NCBI GenBank assembly: GCA_965657135.1
Contig: CBFHNF010000013.1
Coordinates: forward strand, 1-64,000
From: HIMB11 sp965657135
Lineage (GTDB): Bacteria; Pseudomonadota; Alphaproteobacteria; Rhodobacterales; Rhodobacteraceae
DNA length: 64,000 nt
Direction: 5' to 3'
How positions within the stretch are numbered: position 1 is the stretch's first letter; the number at the start of each line of letters is the position of its first letter. Shown piece after piece: positions 9,084 to 18,967 of the stretch. Made by a program: the position numbers and the translations under genes. The notes below the pieces were generated by a model, which was given only the letters and a program-made list of their open reading frames with translations, had not been told where the DNA came from and made no database searches.

Positions 9084-10454
9084 ATGAAATTATCGTTTCT
9101 TCTGAACGGAGAGCCACAGCACATTACAGATGTTGATCCTACGACATCTGTTCTTGATTGGTTACGTACCGAACAATGTTTGAGCGGCACAAAAGAGGGT
9201 TGCAACGAAGGTGACTGTGGCGCCTGTACTGTCATTTTAATTGATACACACGGGGCACGGGCCGTGAATGCCTGTATTTTGTACCTACCCCAAATCGCAA
9301 ATCTGGCTGTTCGCACAGTCGAGGGTATTGGAACACCAATGGAACCGCATCCGGCCCAAACCAGCATGGTAAACCACCATGGTAGCCAATGTGGATTTTG
9401 CACGCCTGGATTTATCACGTCAATGGTAGCGGCGCAGATAAACAACGATTTGGATCATGATGTTACATTGGCAGGAAATTTGTGCCGTTGTACCGGATAT
9501 GCACCGATTTTTCGCGCGGCCAAATCGTGTGAGTCAGTCGCAACACCAGAGTGGTTTAAGAGTGATCAAAAGAAATTAGAACAACTACCAAGATCCAATG
9601 ATCCCGCAGTTCCAAAATCGTCAGATGAACTGGCGGATTTATTGATAACAACCCCGGAAACAACACTGATTGCAGGTGCCACGGATGTTGGATTGTGGAT
9701 TAATAAAGAGCAGCGCGAAATTCACCCATTGGCGTTTATCCACGAAATCAGTGATATGTCGCACATCGTCGAACATCCCAATTATTGGGAATTTGGCGCA
9801 AATGTAACCATCGAACAAATGCGGATTTGGAGCGTAGATCAGCAACCCTATTTGACACCGTTATTAACACGCTATGCGTCAACACAGGTCCGCAATTCAG
9901 CAACGCTTGGCGGCAACATCGCAAACGGTTCGCCAATCGGTGATACCCCACCTGCCTTAATTGCGAATGGCGCAAAATTGGTTTTACGCCACGGATCGAA
10001 CAGACGAACCATCGAACTTCAGGATTTCTTTATCGAGTATGGCCATCAGGATTTGCAACTTGGTGAATTTATCGAAACCATTTTGATCGACAAAGCCCAA
10101 AGCAATCTAAGGTGCTACAAAATTTCAAAACGGTTTGATCAAGATATCTCGGCAGTGTGCGGGGCGTTCAATTTAAAGATTGCAGATGGCACAATAGCAA
10201 GCGCGCGGATTGCATTTGGCGGCATGGCGGGCATTCCAAAACGTGCCGTTCATGTAGAGCAAGCCTTGACTGGCAAAAAATGGAATATCGACACCGTAAA
10301 CAGCACCTATGATCAGTGGTCACTTGACTATCAACCCTTAACCGACCTGCGCGCATCGGCAGAGTATAGGTTGTCCGTGGCGCGTAATCTTCTCGTTCGA
10401 TATTATCACGATCTGAATGGCGATTATACAAGTCTACAAGAGGTGTCGGCATGA
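9084..10454 (+). CDS. xdhA: Xanthine dehydrogenase small subunit (2Fe-2S and FAD)
   Basis: Electron-transfer subunit of xanthine dehydrogenase, which oxidises hypoxanthine to xanthine and urate. The first 140 residues hold two [2Fe-2S] clusters: Cys40, Cys45 and Cys48 in CNEGDCGAC, then QCGFC (103-106) and LCRCTGY (134-136). The rest is the FAD-binding CO-dehydrogenase-type domain (TTLIAGATDVGLW; ATLGGNIANGSPIGD). A GTG at 9039 is in frame, but the MKLSFLLNGE start at 9084 fits homologues better. The stop overlaps the xdhB start in ATGA, marking the first gene of the purine module that runs to the terminator after the BMP gene. Confidence 0.94.
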   Translation: MKLSFLLNGEPQHITDVDPTTSVLDWLRTEQCLSGTKEGCNEGDCGACTVILIDTHGARAVNACILYLPQIANLAVRTVEGIGTPMEPHPAQTSMVNHHGSQCGFCTPGFITSMVAAQINNDLDHDVTLAGNLCRCTGYAPIFRAAKSCESVATPEWFKSDQKKLEQLPRSNDPAVPKSSDELADLLITTPETTLIAGATDVGLWINKEQREIHPLAFIHEISDMSHIVEHPNYWEFGANVTIEQMRIWSVDQQPYLTPLLTRYASTQVRNSATLGGNIANGSPIGDTPPALIANGAKLVLRHGSNRRTIELQDFFIEYGHQDLQLGEFIETILIDKAQSNLRCYKISKRFDQDISAVCGAFNLKIADGTIASARIAFGGMAGIPKRAVHVEQALTGKKWNIDTVNSTYDQWSLDYQPLTDLRASAEYRLSVARNLLVRYYHDLNGDYTSLQEVSA

Positions 10455-12742
10455 GTATGAACGCGCCTTTACCCCATGATGCCGCTCAATTGCATGTTAG
10501 CGGCGCAGCACGCTATATCGACGATATACCTACACTCGACAACTGCCTGCATCTGTGCTTTGGCACCGCAACCGTTGCACGTGGATCCATTTCGCATTTA
10601 GACCTCTCGGCTGTATTCGCAGCAGATGGTGTCATCGATGTTATAGTTGCAAAGGATCTAAAGTTTGCGAATGATGTCTCCCCCAGTATTCACGATGAAC
10701 CCTTGCTGTCAGATGGGCACGTTCACTATGTTGGTCAGCCTATTTTCCTCGTCATTGCAAAATCACATTTACAGGCCCGTAAGGCGACAAAATATGCCAA
10801 AATTGTATATGCCGCTGAGACACCCATTCTGACAATCGATGACGCCTTGAATGCAAATTCACGTTTTGAAGACGGCCCAAGGATTTGGAGGCGAGGCGAC
10901 ATCAAGCATGGGTTTGAAGTGGCATCAACTTTGATTGAAGGTTCGTTTGAAATTGGCGCACAAGAACATTTTTACTTAGAAGGACAAGCCGCACTTGCGT
11001 TGCCGCAAGAAGATAATGAAATGGTGGTGCATTCCTCAACACAACACCCAACGGAGGTGCAACATAAGGTTGCAGAGGCGCTAGGGGAACCGTTTCATAA
11101 TGTCCGTGTAGAAGTGCGTAGAATGGGCGGCGGTTTTGGTGGCAAGGAAAGCCAAGGTAACGCACTTGCCGTTGCATGCGCGGTTGCCGCGCAACGCACC
11201 AATCGGCCCTGTAAAATGCGATATGATCGCGATGATGACATGATAATTACGGGCAAGCGTCACGATTTTCGCATTAAATACCGCGCGGCAGTCGATAAAG
11301 ATCATCAAATTATTGCACTTGATCTGATACACTATGCGCGATGCGGTTGGGCACAAGATTTATCGTTGCCGGTTGCGGATCGCGCGATGTTGCATGCTGA
11401 TAATGCCTATTTTTTACCAAACGTTCGGATTGAAAGCCATCGTTTAAAAACAAACACCCAAAGTGCGACTGCGTTTCGGGGTTTTGGTGGCCCGCAAGGT
11501 GTTTTGGGGATGGAACGCATTATGGATCATCTGGCGCATAAGCTGGACATTGACGCCACGCACTTGCGCCAAAAAAACTACTATGGTTCAGCGGTGTCTG
11601 GCGAATACCATACCACTCATTATCACATGCCGGTGCGTGATTTTAATCTCCAAAGCATGACAGCAAAATTGTTGGCTGATTGCAGTTTTGAAAACCGTAA
11701 ACATGCGATCCAAACATGGAACACGGATAATCAGATCATCAAACGTGGGATTGCGTTTTCACCCGTTAAATTCGGCATTTCCTTTACGTTAAGCCATTTG
11801 AATCAGGCTGGAGCTTTGGTTCATGTGTATTCAGATGGGAGCATTCGGATCAATCACGGTGGTACAGAAATGGGCCAAGGCCTATTTCAAAAAATGGCGC
11901 AGGTTGCAGCCCATGAATTTGGCGTATCAATAAACGCTGTTAAAATTACCGCAACTGACACAGCCAAAGTTCCCAACACCTCTGCAACCGCCGCCAGTTC
12001 CGGAAGTGACCTGAATGGTATGGCAATCAAACTTGCTTGCGAAACGATAAAGACGCGCATGGCAGAATTGTTAGCATCGCAATATAATATGCAGCCAAAT
12101 GTAGTTATTTTTCAAAATAACGAGGTCCATATCGGTCGGCGTGTCATGTCATTTGGGGATGCTACAAAGGCCTGTTATGAGCAGCGTGTCAGTCTGTCAG
12201 CAACTGGGTTTTACAAAACGCCTGAATTAAATTGGGACCGAATTAAAGGCGTCGGGCAACCGTTTTATTATTTTGCCTACGGAGCAGCGGTCAGCGAGGT
12301 TGCGATTGATACGCTAACCGGTGAATATCGCATTTTGCGAACCGATATCCTGCATGACGCAGGAAATAGCCTTAATCCCGCCATTGACATTGGCCAAGTT
12401 GAAGGAGGCTTTGTTCAAGGTGCAGGCTGGTTAACGACAGAAGAATTGGTTTGGGATGCATCTGGGCGCCTTCGAACACACGCCCCATCCACCTACAAAA
12501 TACCTGCGATGTCTGATCGGCCCCGTGAATTCAATGTTTCACTTTGGGATCGGGGGAACTTGAAACCAACAATTTACCGATCAAAGGCTGTGGGCGAACC
12601 ACCTTTTATGTTGGGAATTTCAGTATGGCTTGCCCTGTCAAATGCCATTTCACAATGTGGTCCATCCTATCCACATTTGGACGCCCCTGCCACACCAGAA
12701 CAGGTTTTGGCCGCAATAGAACGGGCGAAACATGGCCTTTGA
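10451..12742 (+). CDS. xdhB: Xanthine dehydrogenase molybdopterin-binding subunit
   Basis: Molybdenum catalytic subunit of xanthine dehydrogenase. The 763-residue protein carries the aldehyde oxidase/xanthine dehydrogenase hammerhead domain, then the molybdopterin-binding region with GGGFGGKES (about 224-232), AFRGFGGPQG (about 340-349) and KAVGEPPF near 715, whose Glu is the family's catalytic base. It starts in an ATGA overlap with xdhA and its end overlaps xdhC by 11 bases, so the three are co-translated. It needs the molybdenum cofactor in the sulfurated form; modBC lies about 7 kb downstream. Confidence 0.95.
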   Translation: MSMNAPLPHDAAQLHVSGAARYIDDIPTLDNCLHLCFGTATVARGSISHLDLSAVFAADGVIDVIVAKDLKFANDVSPSIHDEPLLSDGHVHYVGQPIFLVIAKSHLQARKATKYAKIVYAAETPILTIDDALNANSRFEDGPRIWRRGDIKHGFEVASTLIEGSFEIGAQEHFYLEGQAALALPQEDNEMVVHSSTQHPTEVQHKVAEALGEPFHNVRVEVRRMGGGFGGKESQGNALAVACAVAAQRTNRPCKMRYDRDDDMIITGKRHDFRIKYRAAVDKDHQIIALDLIHYARCGWAQDLSLPVADRAMLHADNAYFLPNVRIESHRLKTNTQSATAFRGFGGPQGVLGMERIMDHLAHKLDIDATHLRQKNYYGSAVSGEYHTTHYHMPVRDFNLQSMTAKLLADCSFENRKHAIQTWNTDNQIIKRGIAFSPVKFGISFTLSHLNQAGALVHVYSDGSIRINHGGTEMGQGLFQKMAQVAAHEFGVSINAVKITATDTAKVPNTSATAASSGSDLNGMAIKLACETIKTRMAELLASQYNMQPNVVIFQNNEVHIGRRVMSFGDATKACYEQRVSLSATGFYKTPELNWDRIKGVGQPFYYFAYGAAVSEVAIDTLTGEYRILRTDILHDAGNSLNPAIDIGQVEGGFVQGAGWLTTEELVWDASGRLRTHAPSTYKIPAMSDRPREFNVSLWDRGNLKPTIYRSKAVGEPPFMLGISVWLALSNAISQCGPSYPHLDAPATPEQVLAAIERAKHGL

Positions 12743-13637
12743 CCTGAACCGCCTGACACATCTAGTTAAACAACATAAGACAGTCGCGCGCGTCGTGATT
12801 ACCAACGTGCGCGGGTCCACACCCCGCAGCGTAGGCACCGAAATGTTTGTTTGGTCCGAGGACCAAGATGGAACTATAGGCGGCGGTGCATTGGAATTTG
12901 AGGTAACGAATGCAGCACGGGCATCGTTGACAACCACACCAATCTGGACGCGCACCTATCCTTTGGGCCCCAATTTAGGCCAGTGTTGTGGCGGTTCTGT
13001 CAGTGTCCTATGCGAAGTCTTCGATGCAACAAATCTTCCCAACGCGCATGCGCAAATGGTTTCACGAAGTTCACCAAAATCCCTAAACATTCCAAAGCAT
13101 ACCGAAATAACAGTCACCAATTCAGAAATTTGCGAACCCCTGCGTAAACATGGAACACCCATTTGGGTTTGGGGCGCTGGCCATGTTGGGCGTGCACTGG
13201 TGAATTTCTGTTATACTTTACCCCAATTCGAGGTAACGTGGATAGATTTCGATCAAGCACGCTTTCCAAATCACATAGACCCCTCAATCAATGTGATGAC
13301 GTTAGCAGATTTGCCGCGATTGGTTCCACATGCACCTGAGACAGCACATCACTTCATTGTGACACACTCTCATGATATTGATCTGGCGTTGTGTCATGCG
13401 CTTTTGAAACATTCATTCGGCTACGCAGGCCTAATCGGATCCGCAACCAAATGGTCCAGATTCCGAAAAAAATTGACCGATCTTAACATAACTGCCGAGG
13501 ATATGGATCGAATTACCTGTCCAATAGGGCGTCCAGAATTTGGCAAGCATCCATCAGAGATTGCCATTGGTGTGCTGTGTGATTTATTAAGTGGTAAATG
13601 GGCACAACCCAAGGGAGCAGAGCAGCGACGTGACTGA
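12732..13637 (+). CDS. xdhC: Xanthine dehydrogenase accessory protein XdhC
   Basis: XdhC binds the molybdenum cofactor, promotes its sulfuration and inserts it into XdhB. The sequence has the XdhC/CoxI N-terminal domain with GSTPRSVGTEM and GQCCGG (about residues 82-87), then the Rossmann-like domain with WGAGHVGRAL (about 146-155) and the terminal YAGLIGSATKW segment. It overlaps xdhB by 11 bases upstream and the ABC ATPase gene by 8 bases downstream, tying cofactor maturation and transporter expression into one transcript. Confidence 0.94.
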   Translation: MAFDLNRLTHLVKQHKTVARVVITNVRGSTPRSVGTEMFVWSEDQDGTIGGGALEFEVTNAARASLTTTPIWTRTYPLGPNLGQCCGGSVSVLCEVFDATNLPNAHAQMVSRSSPKSLNIPKHTEITVTNSEICEPLRKHGTPIWVWGAGHVGRALVNFCYTLPQFEVTWIDFDQARFPNHIDPSINVMTLADLPRLVPHAPETAHHFIVTHSHDIDLALCHALLKHSFGYAGLIGSATKWSRFRKKLTDLNITAEDMDRITCPIGRPEFGKHPSEIAIGVLCDLLSGKWAQPKGAEQRRD

Positions 13638-15150
13638 TATCTTATTAAGCATATCTGGCCTGACCAAAGCCTATCCTGGTGTTGTGGCGAACGATCATGT
13701 TTCCTTCAATATTCACAAAGGCGAAGTACACGCCTTATTGGGTGAAAACGGTGCTGGCAAAAGTACGTTGGTCAAAATGATTTATGGGCTTGTTGCACCT
13801 GATGCGGGTTCAATGACATTTCAGGCTTTGCCGTTTGCACCAACATCACCCAATATCGCGCGCAGCACTGGCGTGGCGATGGTGTTTCAGCACTTTTCTT
13901 TGTTTGACGCACTGAGTGTGGCAGAAAACATCGCATTAGGGATGGACGATGCGCCAAGACCACGTGACCTTGCTCGAAATATCAAACACGTGTCACATGC
14001 ATATGGATTACCACTCGAACCAAACCGAATCGTCGGGACACTCTCAGCGGGGGAACGACAACGCGTCGAGATTATCCGCTGCCTACTACAAAACCCAAAA
14101 CTTTTGATAATGGATGAGCCAACGTCCGTTTTAACACCCCAAGAAGTTGACGTTCTTTTCACGACTTTGCGTCAACTCAAAAACGAGGGTACTGCCATTC
14201 TGTATATTTCACATAAATTGGAAGAAATTCGCGCACTTTGCGACACCGCAACTATTCTACGACATGGCAAAAGAGTCGACACGTGTGTCCCTGCTGAAAC
14301 AACGGCACGTCAAATGGCCGAGATGATGGTCGGGTCTAGTTTTGCAGCTCCATCAAAATCACAGCGCGAAAGTGGACCGACCATTTTATCATTAAATCAC
14401 GTGGATGTACCCGCGAGAGAGGCATTTGGAACATCACTGCACGGGATCAGTTTGGATCTAAAAGCAGGCGAAATTCTAGGCGTAGGTGGCGTTGCAGGGA
14501 ATGGTCAAGATGAACTTCTTTCGACACTTTCAGGCGAGATCAAAGTGACCGCTGACACGATCACATTTGACGGGCATGGAATTGGCAAAAAGGGCCCAGA
14601 TGAGCGCCGCAAGATAGGGTTGCTGAGCGCCCCAGAAGAGCGCCTGGGACACGCCGCAGCCCCTGCGATGTCGTTACGTGAAAATACGATCGTCACAGCG
14701 ACTCAACGCAAATCTCTTTTAAATCAAGGGTTTATTAACTGGACGGCCGCAGATCAATTTGCGCAAAATGTTATAAACGATTTTGACGTTAGAACACCGG
14801 GAACACATACTCCTGCAGGATCGCTATCCGGTGGAAATTTACAAAAATTCGTTGTTGGAAGAGAGGTTTTACAAAACCCAAAAGTATTTGTTGTGAACCA
14901 GCCGACTTGGGGTGTTGACGCAGCTGCAGCTGCGGCAATTCGGCAAAAATTACTCGATTTGGCAAACAATGGTGCTGGCATAATTGTCATCAGCCAAGAC
15001 TTAGACGAATTGCTGGAAATCAGTGATCGCTTCTGCGCAATCAATGAAGGTCGTTTGTCAAAAATTGTTCCAACACAGACACTGGAAATGGATCAAATCG
15101 GTTTGATGATGGGCGGCGCGTCGTCTGCGCCTGAAGGGTCAACGGCATGA
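13630..15150 (+). CDS. BMP-type (purine/nucleoside) ABC transporter ATP-binding protein
   Basis: Double-domain ATPase of the RbsA/YufO type that energises uptake with a BMP-family binding protein. Domain 1 has Walker A GENGAGKST (38-46), signature LSAGERQRVE (about 138-147) and Walker B LLIMDEPTS (about 157-165). Domain 2 has a degenerate nucleotide site (VAGNGQDEL in place of a normal P-loop) and signature SLSGGNLQK (about 398-406), as is usual in this family. The chosen GTG at 13630 overlaps the xdhC stop by eight bases; an in-frame GTG at 13591 would only add sequence unlike the family. Position after xdhC argues for a purine substrate, which is inference. Confidence 0.92.
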   Translation: MTDILLSISGLTKAYPGVVANDHVSFNIHKGEVHALLGENGAGKSTLVKMIYGLVAPDAGSMTFQALPFAPTSPNIARSTGVAMVFQHFSLFDALSVAENIALGMDDAPRPRDLARNIKHVSHAYGLPLEPNRIVGTLSAGERQRVEIIRCLLQNPKLLIMDEPTSVLTPQEVDVLFTTLRQLKNEGTAILYISHKLEEIRALCDTATILRHGKRVDTCVPAETTARQMAEMMVGSSFAAPSKSQRESGPTILSLNHVDVPAREAFGTSLHGISLDLKAGEILGVGGVAGNGQDELLSTLSGEIKVTADTITFDGHGIGKKGPDERRKIGLLSAPEERLGHAAAPAMSLRENTIVTATQRKSLLNQGFINWTAADQFAQNVINDFDVRTPGTHTPAGSLSGGNLQKFVVGREVLQNPKVFVVNQPTWGVDAAAAAAIRQKLLDLANNGAGIIVISQDLDELLEISDRFCAINEGRLSKIVPTQTLEMDQIGLMMGGASSAPEGSTA

Positions 15151-16226
15151 TACATCTAGAAAAACGCCTGAACCCATCGCGCATCACAACAATTATCACA
15201 CCTGTAATAGCCGTAATTCTAACCATGATTGCGGGTGGAATTATGTTTGCAGCTCTCGGTAAGCCACCCCTTGAAGCAATCCGCATTATTTTTTTGGATC
15301 CTCTATTTGATCCAAATTTCGCACCATACTCACGTCCACAGCTCTTGGTCAAAGCAGGCCCATTGATCCTGATTGCAATTGGATTGTCGATTGGTTTTAA
15401 AGCCGGCATTTGGAATATCGGTGCCGAAGGCCAGTACATCATGGGCGCAATTTTCGGTGCTGCAGTCGCCTTGGCCGCCTATCCCGTAGAAAGCGTACTG
15501 TTGTTTCCAGCGATGGTGATATTCGGCGCTCTTGGGGGTTGGCTCTGGGCGATGATTCCAGCCCTCTTAAGATCAAAATTCAACACCAATGAAATCCTAG
15601 TCTCACTAATGCTTGTGTATGTGGCTGAATCTATTCTTGCTTCGGTTTCACAGGGATTATTGAAAAATCCAGAGGGATATGGATTTCCGGGCTCGCGCAA
15701 TCTGCAACAGTACCCAAGTGCGTTTAACGCTGAAGTGATTGCGAATTCAGGGATGCATTGGGGTGTTCTAAGCGCGTTTATTGCGGTGATTTTGGCCTAT
15801 GTCATGATGACGCGTCACATTCGTGGTTTTGAAGTACGCCTGATGGGCGAAGCGCCAAAAGCTGCGCGCTTTGCTGGTGTATCAACAACACGACTGGTTG
15901 TGTTTTGTCTTGGCACATCTGGTGCTTTGGCAGGCCTTGCTGGGATGTTCGAAGTTGCCGGCCCATCTGGTCAAATCACCATAGATTTTAATTCAGGATA
16001 TGGGTTCACGGCCATTATTGTCGCCTTTCTCGGCCGACTCCATCCCATCGGTATCTTATTGGCTGGATTGCTCATGTCACTGACATATATTGGTGGCGAA
16101 CTTGCTCAATTGATGCTTGGATTGCCAGGGGCATCCATTCAATTATTTCAAGGGATGCTCTTATTGTTCCTATTGGCGACCGATGTCTTTACCAATTATC
16201 GCATCCGTATTGGGGGGACCAAATAA
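15147..16226 (+). CDS. BMP-type ABC transporter permease (first)
   Basis: Inner-membrane permease of the BPD_transp_2 (branched-chain/ribose-like) family. The 359-residue protein has an N-terminal hydrophobic segment (about 14-38), then around eight more membrane spans, with the conserved GIWNIGAEGQYIMGAIFG stretch near residues 88-105 that marks nucleoside/BMP permeases. It starts in an ATGA overlap with the ATPase gene and ends in a TAATG overlap with the second permease, so subunit production is translationally coupled. It would form the heterodimeric channel with that permease. Confidence 0.92.
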   Translation: MIHLEKRLNPSRITTIITPVIAVILTMIAGGIMFAALGKPPLEAIRIIFLDPLFDPNFAPYSRPQLLVKAGPLILIAIGLSIGFKAGIWNIGAEGQYIMGAIFGAAVALAAYPVESVLLFPAMVIFGALGGWLWAMIPALLRSKFNTNEILVSLMLVYVAESILASVSQGLLKNPEGYGFPGSRNLQQYPSAFNAEVIANSGMHWGVLSAFIAVILAYVMMTRHIRGFEVRLMGEAPKAARFAGVSTTRLVVFCLGTSGALAGLAGMFEVAGPSGQITIDFNSGYGFTAIIVAFLGRLHPIGILLAGLLMSLTYIGGELAQLMLGLPGASIQLFQGMLLLFLLATDVFTNYRIRIGGTK

Positions 16227-17149
16227 TGGATCTCTTGGGTATTAATCCAGTCTTATTGATTGCATCCTTGATGGTCTCGGCAACGCCCATTCTGTTAGCT
16301 GCAATCGGCGAAACCGTTGTAGAAAAATCAGGTGTGCTTAACCTTGGCGTTGAAGGTATGATGATTGTTGGCGCGGTCGTGGGTTTTATCACGGCCGTGA
16401 ATACCAACGTGCCTGCGGTTGGCTTTGTAACTGCGGCAATTTGTGGCGCACTTTTATCAACAATATTCGCTGCACTGGTGCTGTACTTAAAATCAAATCA
16501 AGTTGCGACCGGCCTTGGGCTTACATTGGTTGGTCTTGGCATTTCGGCACTGTTGGGCAAGCCATACGAGGGCATAAAATCACCTACCCTCCGATCACTG
16601 GACATACCAATCCTGTCCGATTTACCCGTCTTTGGACGCATGTTATTTTCACACGATGCTATGGTTTATGTCTCAATCCTGATTGTTGCTTTGGTTTGGT
16701 ATACTCTGAAATTTACGCGCATCGGGCTTGTTCTGCGCGCCATAGGCGAAAATCATGATGCTGCCCACGCCTTGGGCTACAAAGTGATCCGCATTCGCTT
16801 TCTTGCTATTATGTTTGGCGGGGCCTGCAGTGGTTTGGGCGGTGCATATATTAGCCTGGTTCGCGTTCCACAATGGACCGAAGGAATGACGGCAGGGGCA
16901 GGTTGGATTGCATTGGCAATCGTCGTTTTCGCCAGCTGGAAACCATGGCGCACGTTGATTGGTGCCTATTTATTCGGCGGAATCACGGTTTTACAGTTAA
17001 ATTTACAAGCCGCAGGCGTTGCTATACCAGTTGAGTACTTGTCCATGTCGCCATTTTTGATAACTATCGCGGTGCTTGTGATTATTTCGGCCAGGGGAAA
17101 CCAGGGTGCACCTGCCTCTCTTGGCCGACCCTTCCACGCCTCAAACTGA
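16226..17149 (+). CDS. BMP-type ABC transporter permease (second)
   Basis: Second permease of the same transporter, 307 residues, with about eight to nine predicted membrane spans. The N-terminal GVLNLGVEGMMIVGA segment (about residues 37-51) is the counterpart of the GIWNIGAEGQ motif of the first permease and is typical of the family. It shares one base with the preceding gene and is followed after 27 bases by the binding-protein gene, consistent with a single ATPase-permease-permease-binding protein operon. Confidence 0.92.
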   Translation: MDLLGINPVLLIASLMVSATPILLAAIGETVVEKSGVLNLGVEGMMIVGAVVGFITAVNTNVPAVGFVTAAICGALLSTIFAALVLYLKSNQVATGLGLTLVGLGISALLGKPYEGIKSPTLRSLDIPILSDLPVFGRMLFSHDAMVYVSILIVALVWYTLKFTRIGLVLRAIGENHDAAHALGYKVIRIRFLAIMFGGACSGLGGAYISLVRVPQWTEGMTAGAGWIALAIVVFASWKPWRTLIGAYLFGGITVLQLNLQAAGVAIPVEYLSMSPFLITIAVLVIISARGNQGAPASLGRPFHASN

Positions 17150-17176
17150 GGTCAATACCTGACTAGGGAGTAAACT

Positions 17177-18247
17177 ATGAAACTCAAATCAATCCTAACA
17201 TCTGCGATAGCAGCCGTTGCCTTGGGCACTGCCGCAATTGCCGCCGATATCAAAGTCGGCTTTGTCTATGTTGGCCCAGTGGGCGACGGTGGCTGGACAT
17301 ACGAACACGATCAAGGCCGTAAAGCTGTTGTTGAGGCTTTTGGCGATCGCGTTGAAACAATCTATCAAGAAAGCGTGCCAGAGGGTGCTGACTCAGAGCG
17401 TGTGATGACACAAATGGCGCTTCAGGGTGCTGATCTAATCTTCACGACATCGTTTGGATATATGGATCCAACGATCAACGTTGCGAAGAAATTTCCAAAC
17501 ATAAAGTTTGAGCATGCAACTGGATATAAGCGTGCCGACAACGTATCAACCTATTCAGCGCGCTTCTATGAAGGTCGTGCGGTTCAGGGTCACATTGCCG
17601 GTAAAATGACAAAAACCAACAAAATTGGGTATATCGGTTCATTCCCCATTCCAGAGGTGATCCGCGGAATTAACTCTGCCTATATACACGCGAAAAAAGT
17701 AAACCCAGATGTCGAATTCAACATCGTTTGGGCCTACACATGGTTTGATCCTGCAAAAGAAGCAGACGCGGCAAACGCATTGATCGAGCAAGGCTGTGAT
17801 GTTGTTCTTCAACACACCGACTCAACCGCACCGCAGGCTGCTGCAGAAAAGGCGGGCAACGTCATCACATTCGGTCAGGCATCTGATATGGCAGAATTTG
17901 GCCCATTTCCACGTGTATCATCCATCATTGACGATTGGGCTCCTTACTATATTGCACGGACACAGGCTGTTTTGGATGGCACATGGGAATCCATGGACAC
18001 ATGGGATGGCATTGGCCCAGGCATGGTTAAAATCGGTGACATTTCATCAGCCGTGCCAGCCGATGTGAAAGCAGAAGCAGAAGCACTGCGTGACGCATTG
18101 GGTTCAGGCGAATACCACGCATTCACAGGTCCACTGAACAAGCAAGACGGCACACCATGGTTGGCAGCTGGTGAAACAGCAGACGATGGCACTCTTGCCG
18201 GCATGAACTTCTATGTAGAAGGCCTAACAGGCACAATCCCGCAATAA
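17177..18247 (+). CDS. BMP family ABC transporter substrate-binding protein
   Basis: Periplasmic solute receptor of the Bmp/PnrA (Med/TmpC) family, which bind purine nucleosides or nucleobases. Residues 1-23 are a Sec signal peptide (charged MKLK, hydrophobic core, AIA-A cleavage region); there is no lipobox cysteine, so it is predicted to be soluble in the periplasm. The mature protein begins DIKVGFVYVGPVGDGGWTY, typical of the family, with later TTSFGYMDP and GYIGSFPIPEVIRGIN segments. It lacks any purine-specific proof in sequence, but the upstream xanthine dehydrogenase genes support a purine ligand. The start has GGGAG at a good distance. Confidence 0.93.
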   Translation: MKLKSILTSAIAAVALGTAAIAADIKVGFVYVGPVGDGGWTYEHDQGRKAVVEAFGDRVETIYQESVPEGADSERVMTQMALQGADLIFTTSFGYMDPTINVAKKFPNIKFEHATGYKRADNVSTYSARFYEGRAVQGHIAGKMTKTNKIGYIGSFPIPEVIRGINSAYIHAKKVNPDVEFNIVWAYTWFDPAKEADAANALIEQGCDVVLQHTDSTAPQAAAEKAGNVITFGQASDMAEFGPFPRVSSIIDDWAPYYIARTQAVLDGTWESMDTWDGIGPGMVKIGDISSAVPADVKAEAEALRDALGSGEYHAFTGPLNKQDGTPWLAAGETADDGTLAGMNFYVEGLTGTIPQ

Positions 18248-18262
18248 GGATTGAAACCCAGG

Positions 18263-18299
18263 ATAAGGCCCCGATTATCTTCGATATTCGGGGCCTTAT
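18263..18299 (+). terminator. Rho-independent terminator of the xdh-BMP operon
   Basis: A 17-bp stem with one mismatch (ATAAGGCCCCGA... pairing with ...TCGGGGCCTTAT), a 3-nt loop, and a T-rich tail (TTATTTATTC) immediately after the BMP gene stop. It closes the nine-kilobase purine operon. Confidence 0.85.
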
Positions 18300-18319
18300 T
18301 TATTCAAATGAGGCACATT

Positions 18320-18967
18320 ATGACCAACCATTTAAATTTGCCAGAGGCTGCAGAACATGGCCAAGATGCGCGCATGTTTGCTCCATATGCTGAACGCAAC
18401 AAAGATCCAATTTTAGACGTTTTAAGCGAAGTTTTCGCACAATCTGCACAAGTTTTGGAAATTGCCAGCGGCACGGGTCAACACAGCGTATATTTTGCAA
18501 AAAATAAACCCGATTGGATTTGGCAGCCCAGCGAAATTGATCCTGAACGCATCAATAGCATCAATGCATATAAGGCCCAAGCCGAGTTAAAAAACCTACA
18601 ACCTGCAATGAAGTTGGATATTTCAGAACCGTCATGGTCAGAAAATGTGCATAAGTATGACGGTATCTTTCTGTCCAACCTTCTTCACCTTGTTCCGCAA
18701 AACACCGTTCATTCCTGCATACGGGGGGCGGCAGAAGCACTCAATCCAAAGGGCATTTTGGCCCTATACGGCCCCTTCATGAGGGGTGGAGAATTGACGA
18801 GTAAGGGGGATGAGAATTTTCACGCAACCCTACAAGCGCAAGATCCCAACATTGGATACAAAGATGACTTCGATACAATCGATTTAATCGAAGAGTGTTG
18901 GCTGGAAATGATGCATGTTATCGAAATGCCGGCGAATAATCTATTCCTGATTGCGCGCAAGCCTTAG
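18320..18967 (+). CDS. DUF938 family class I SAM-dependent methyltransferase-like protein
   Basis: The protein matches the DUF938 family of small methyltransferase-fold proteins of unknown substrate. Visible features are FAPYAERNKDPILDVL near the N-terminus, the SAM-binding glycine motif VLEIASGTGQHSVYFA (about residues 44-59), an acidic WQPSEIDPE segment and GIFLSNLLHLVP. The open frame begins at 18251 inside the terminator region; I chose 18320 because GAGG lies six bases upstream and homologues begin here. Its stop overlaps that of the M48 peptidase gene on the other strand by two bases. Confidence 0.85.
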   Translation: MTNHLNLPEAAEHGQDARMFAPYAERNKDPILDVLSEVFAQSAQVLEIASGTGQHSVYFAKNKPDWIWQPSEIDPERINSINAYKAQAELKNLQPAMKLDISEPSWSENVHKYDGIFLSNLLHLVPQNTVHSCIRGAAEALNPKGILALYGPFMRGGELTSKGDENFHATLQAQDPNIGYKDDFDTIDLIEECWLEMMHVIEMPANNLFLIARKP

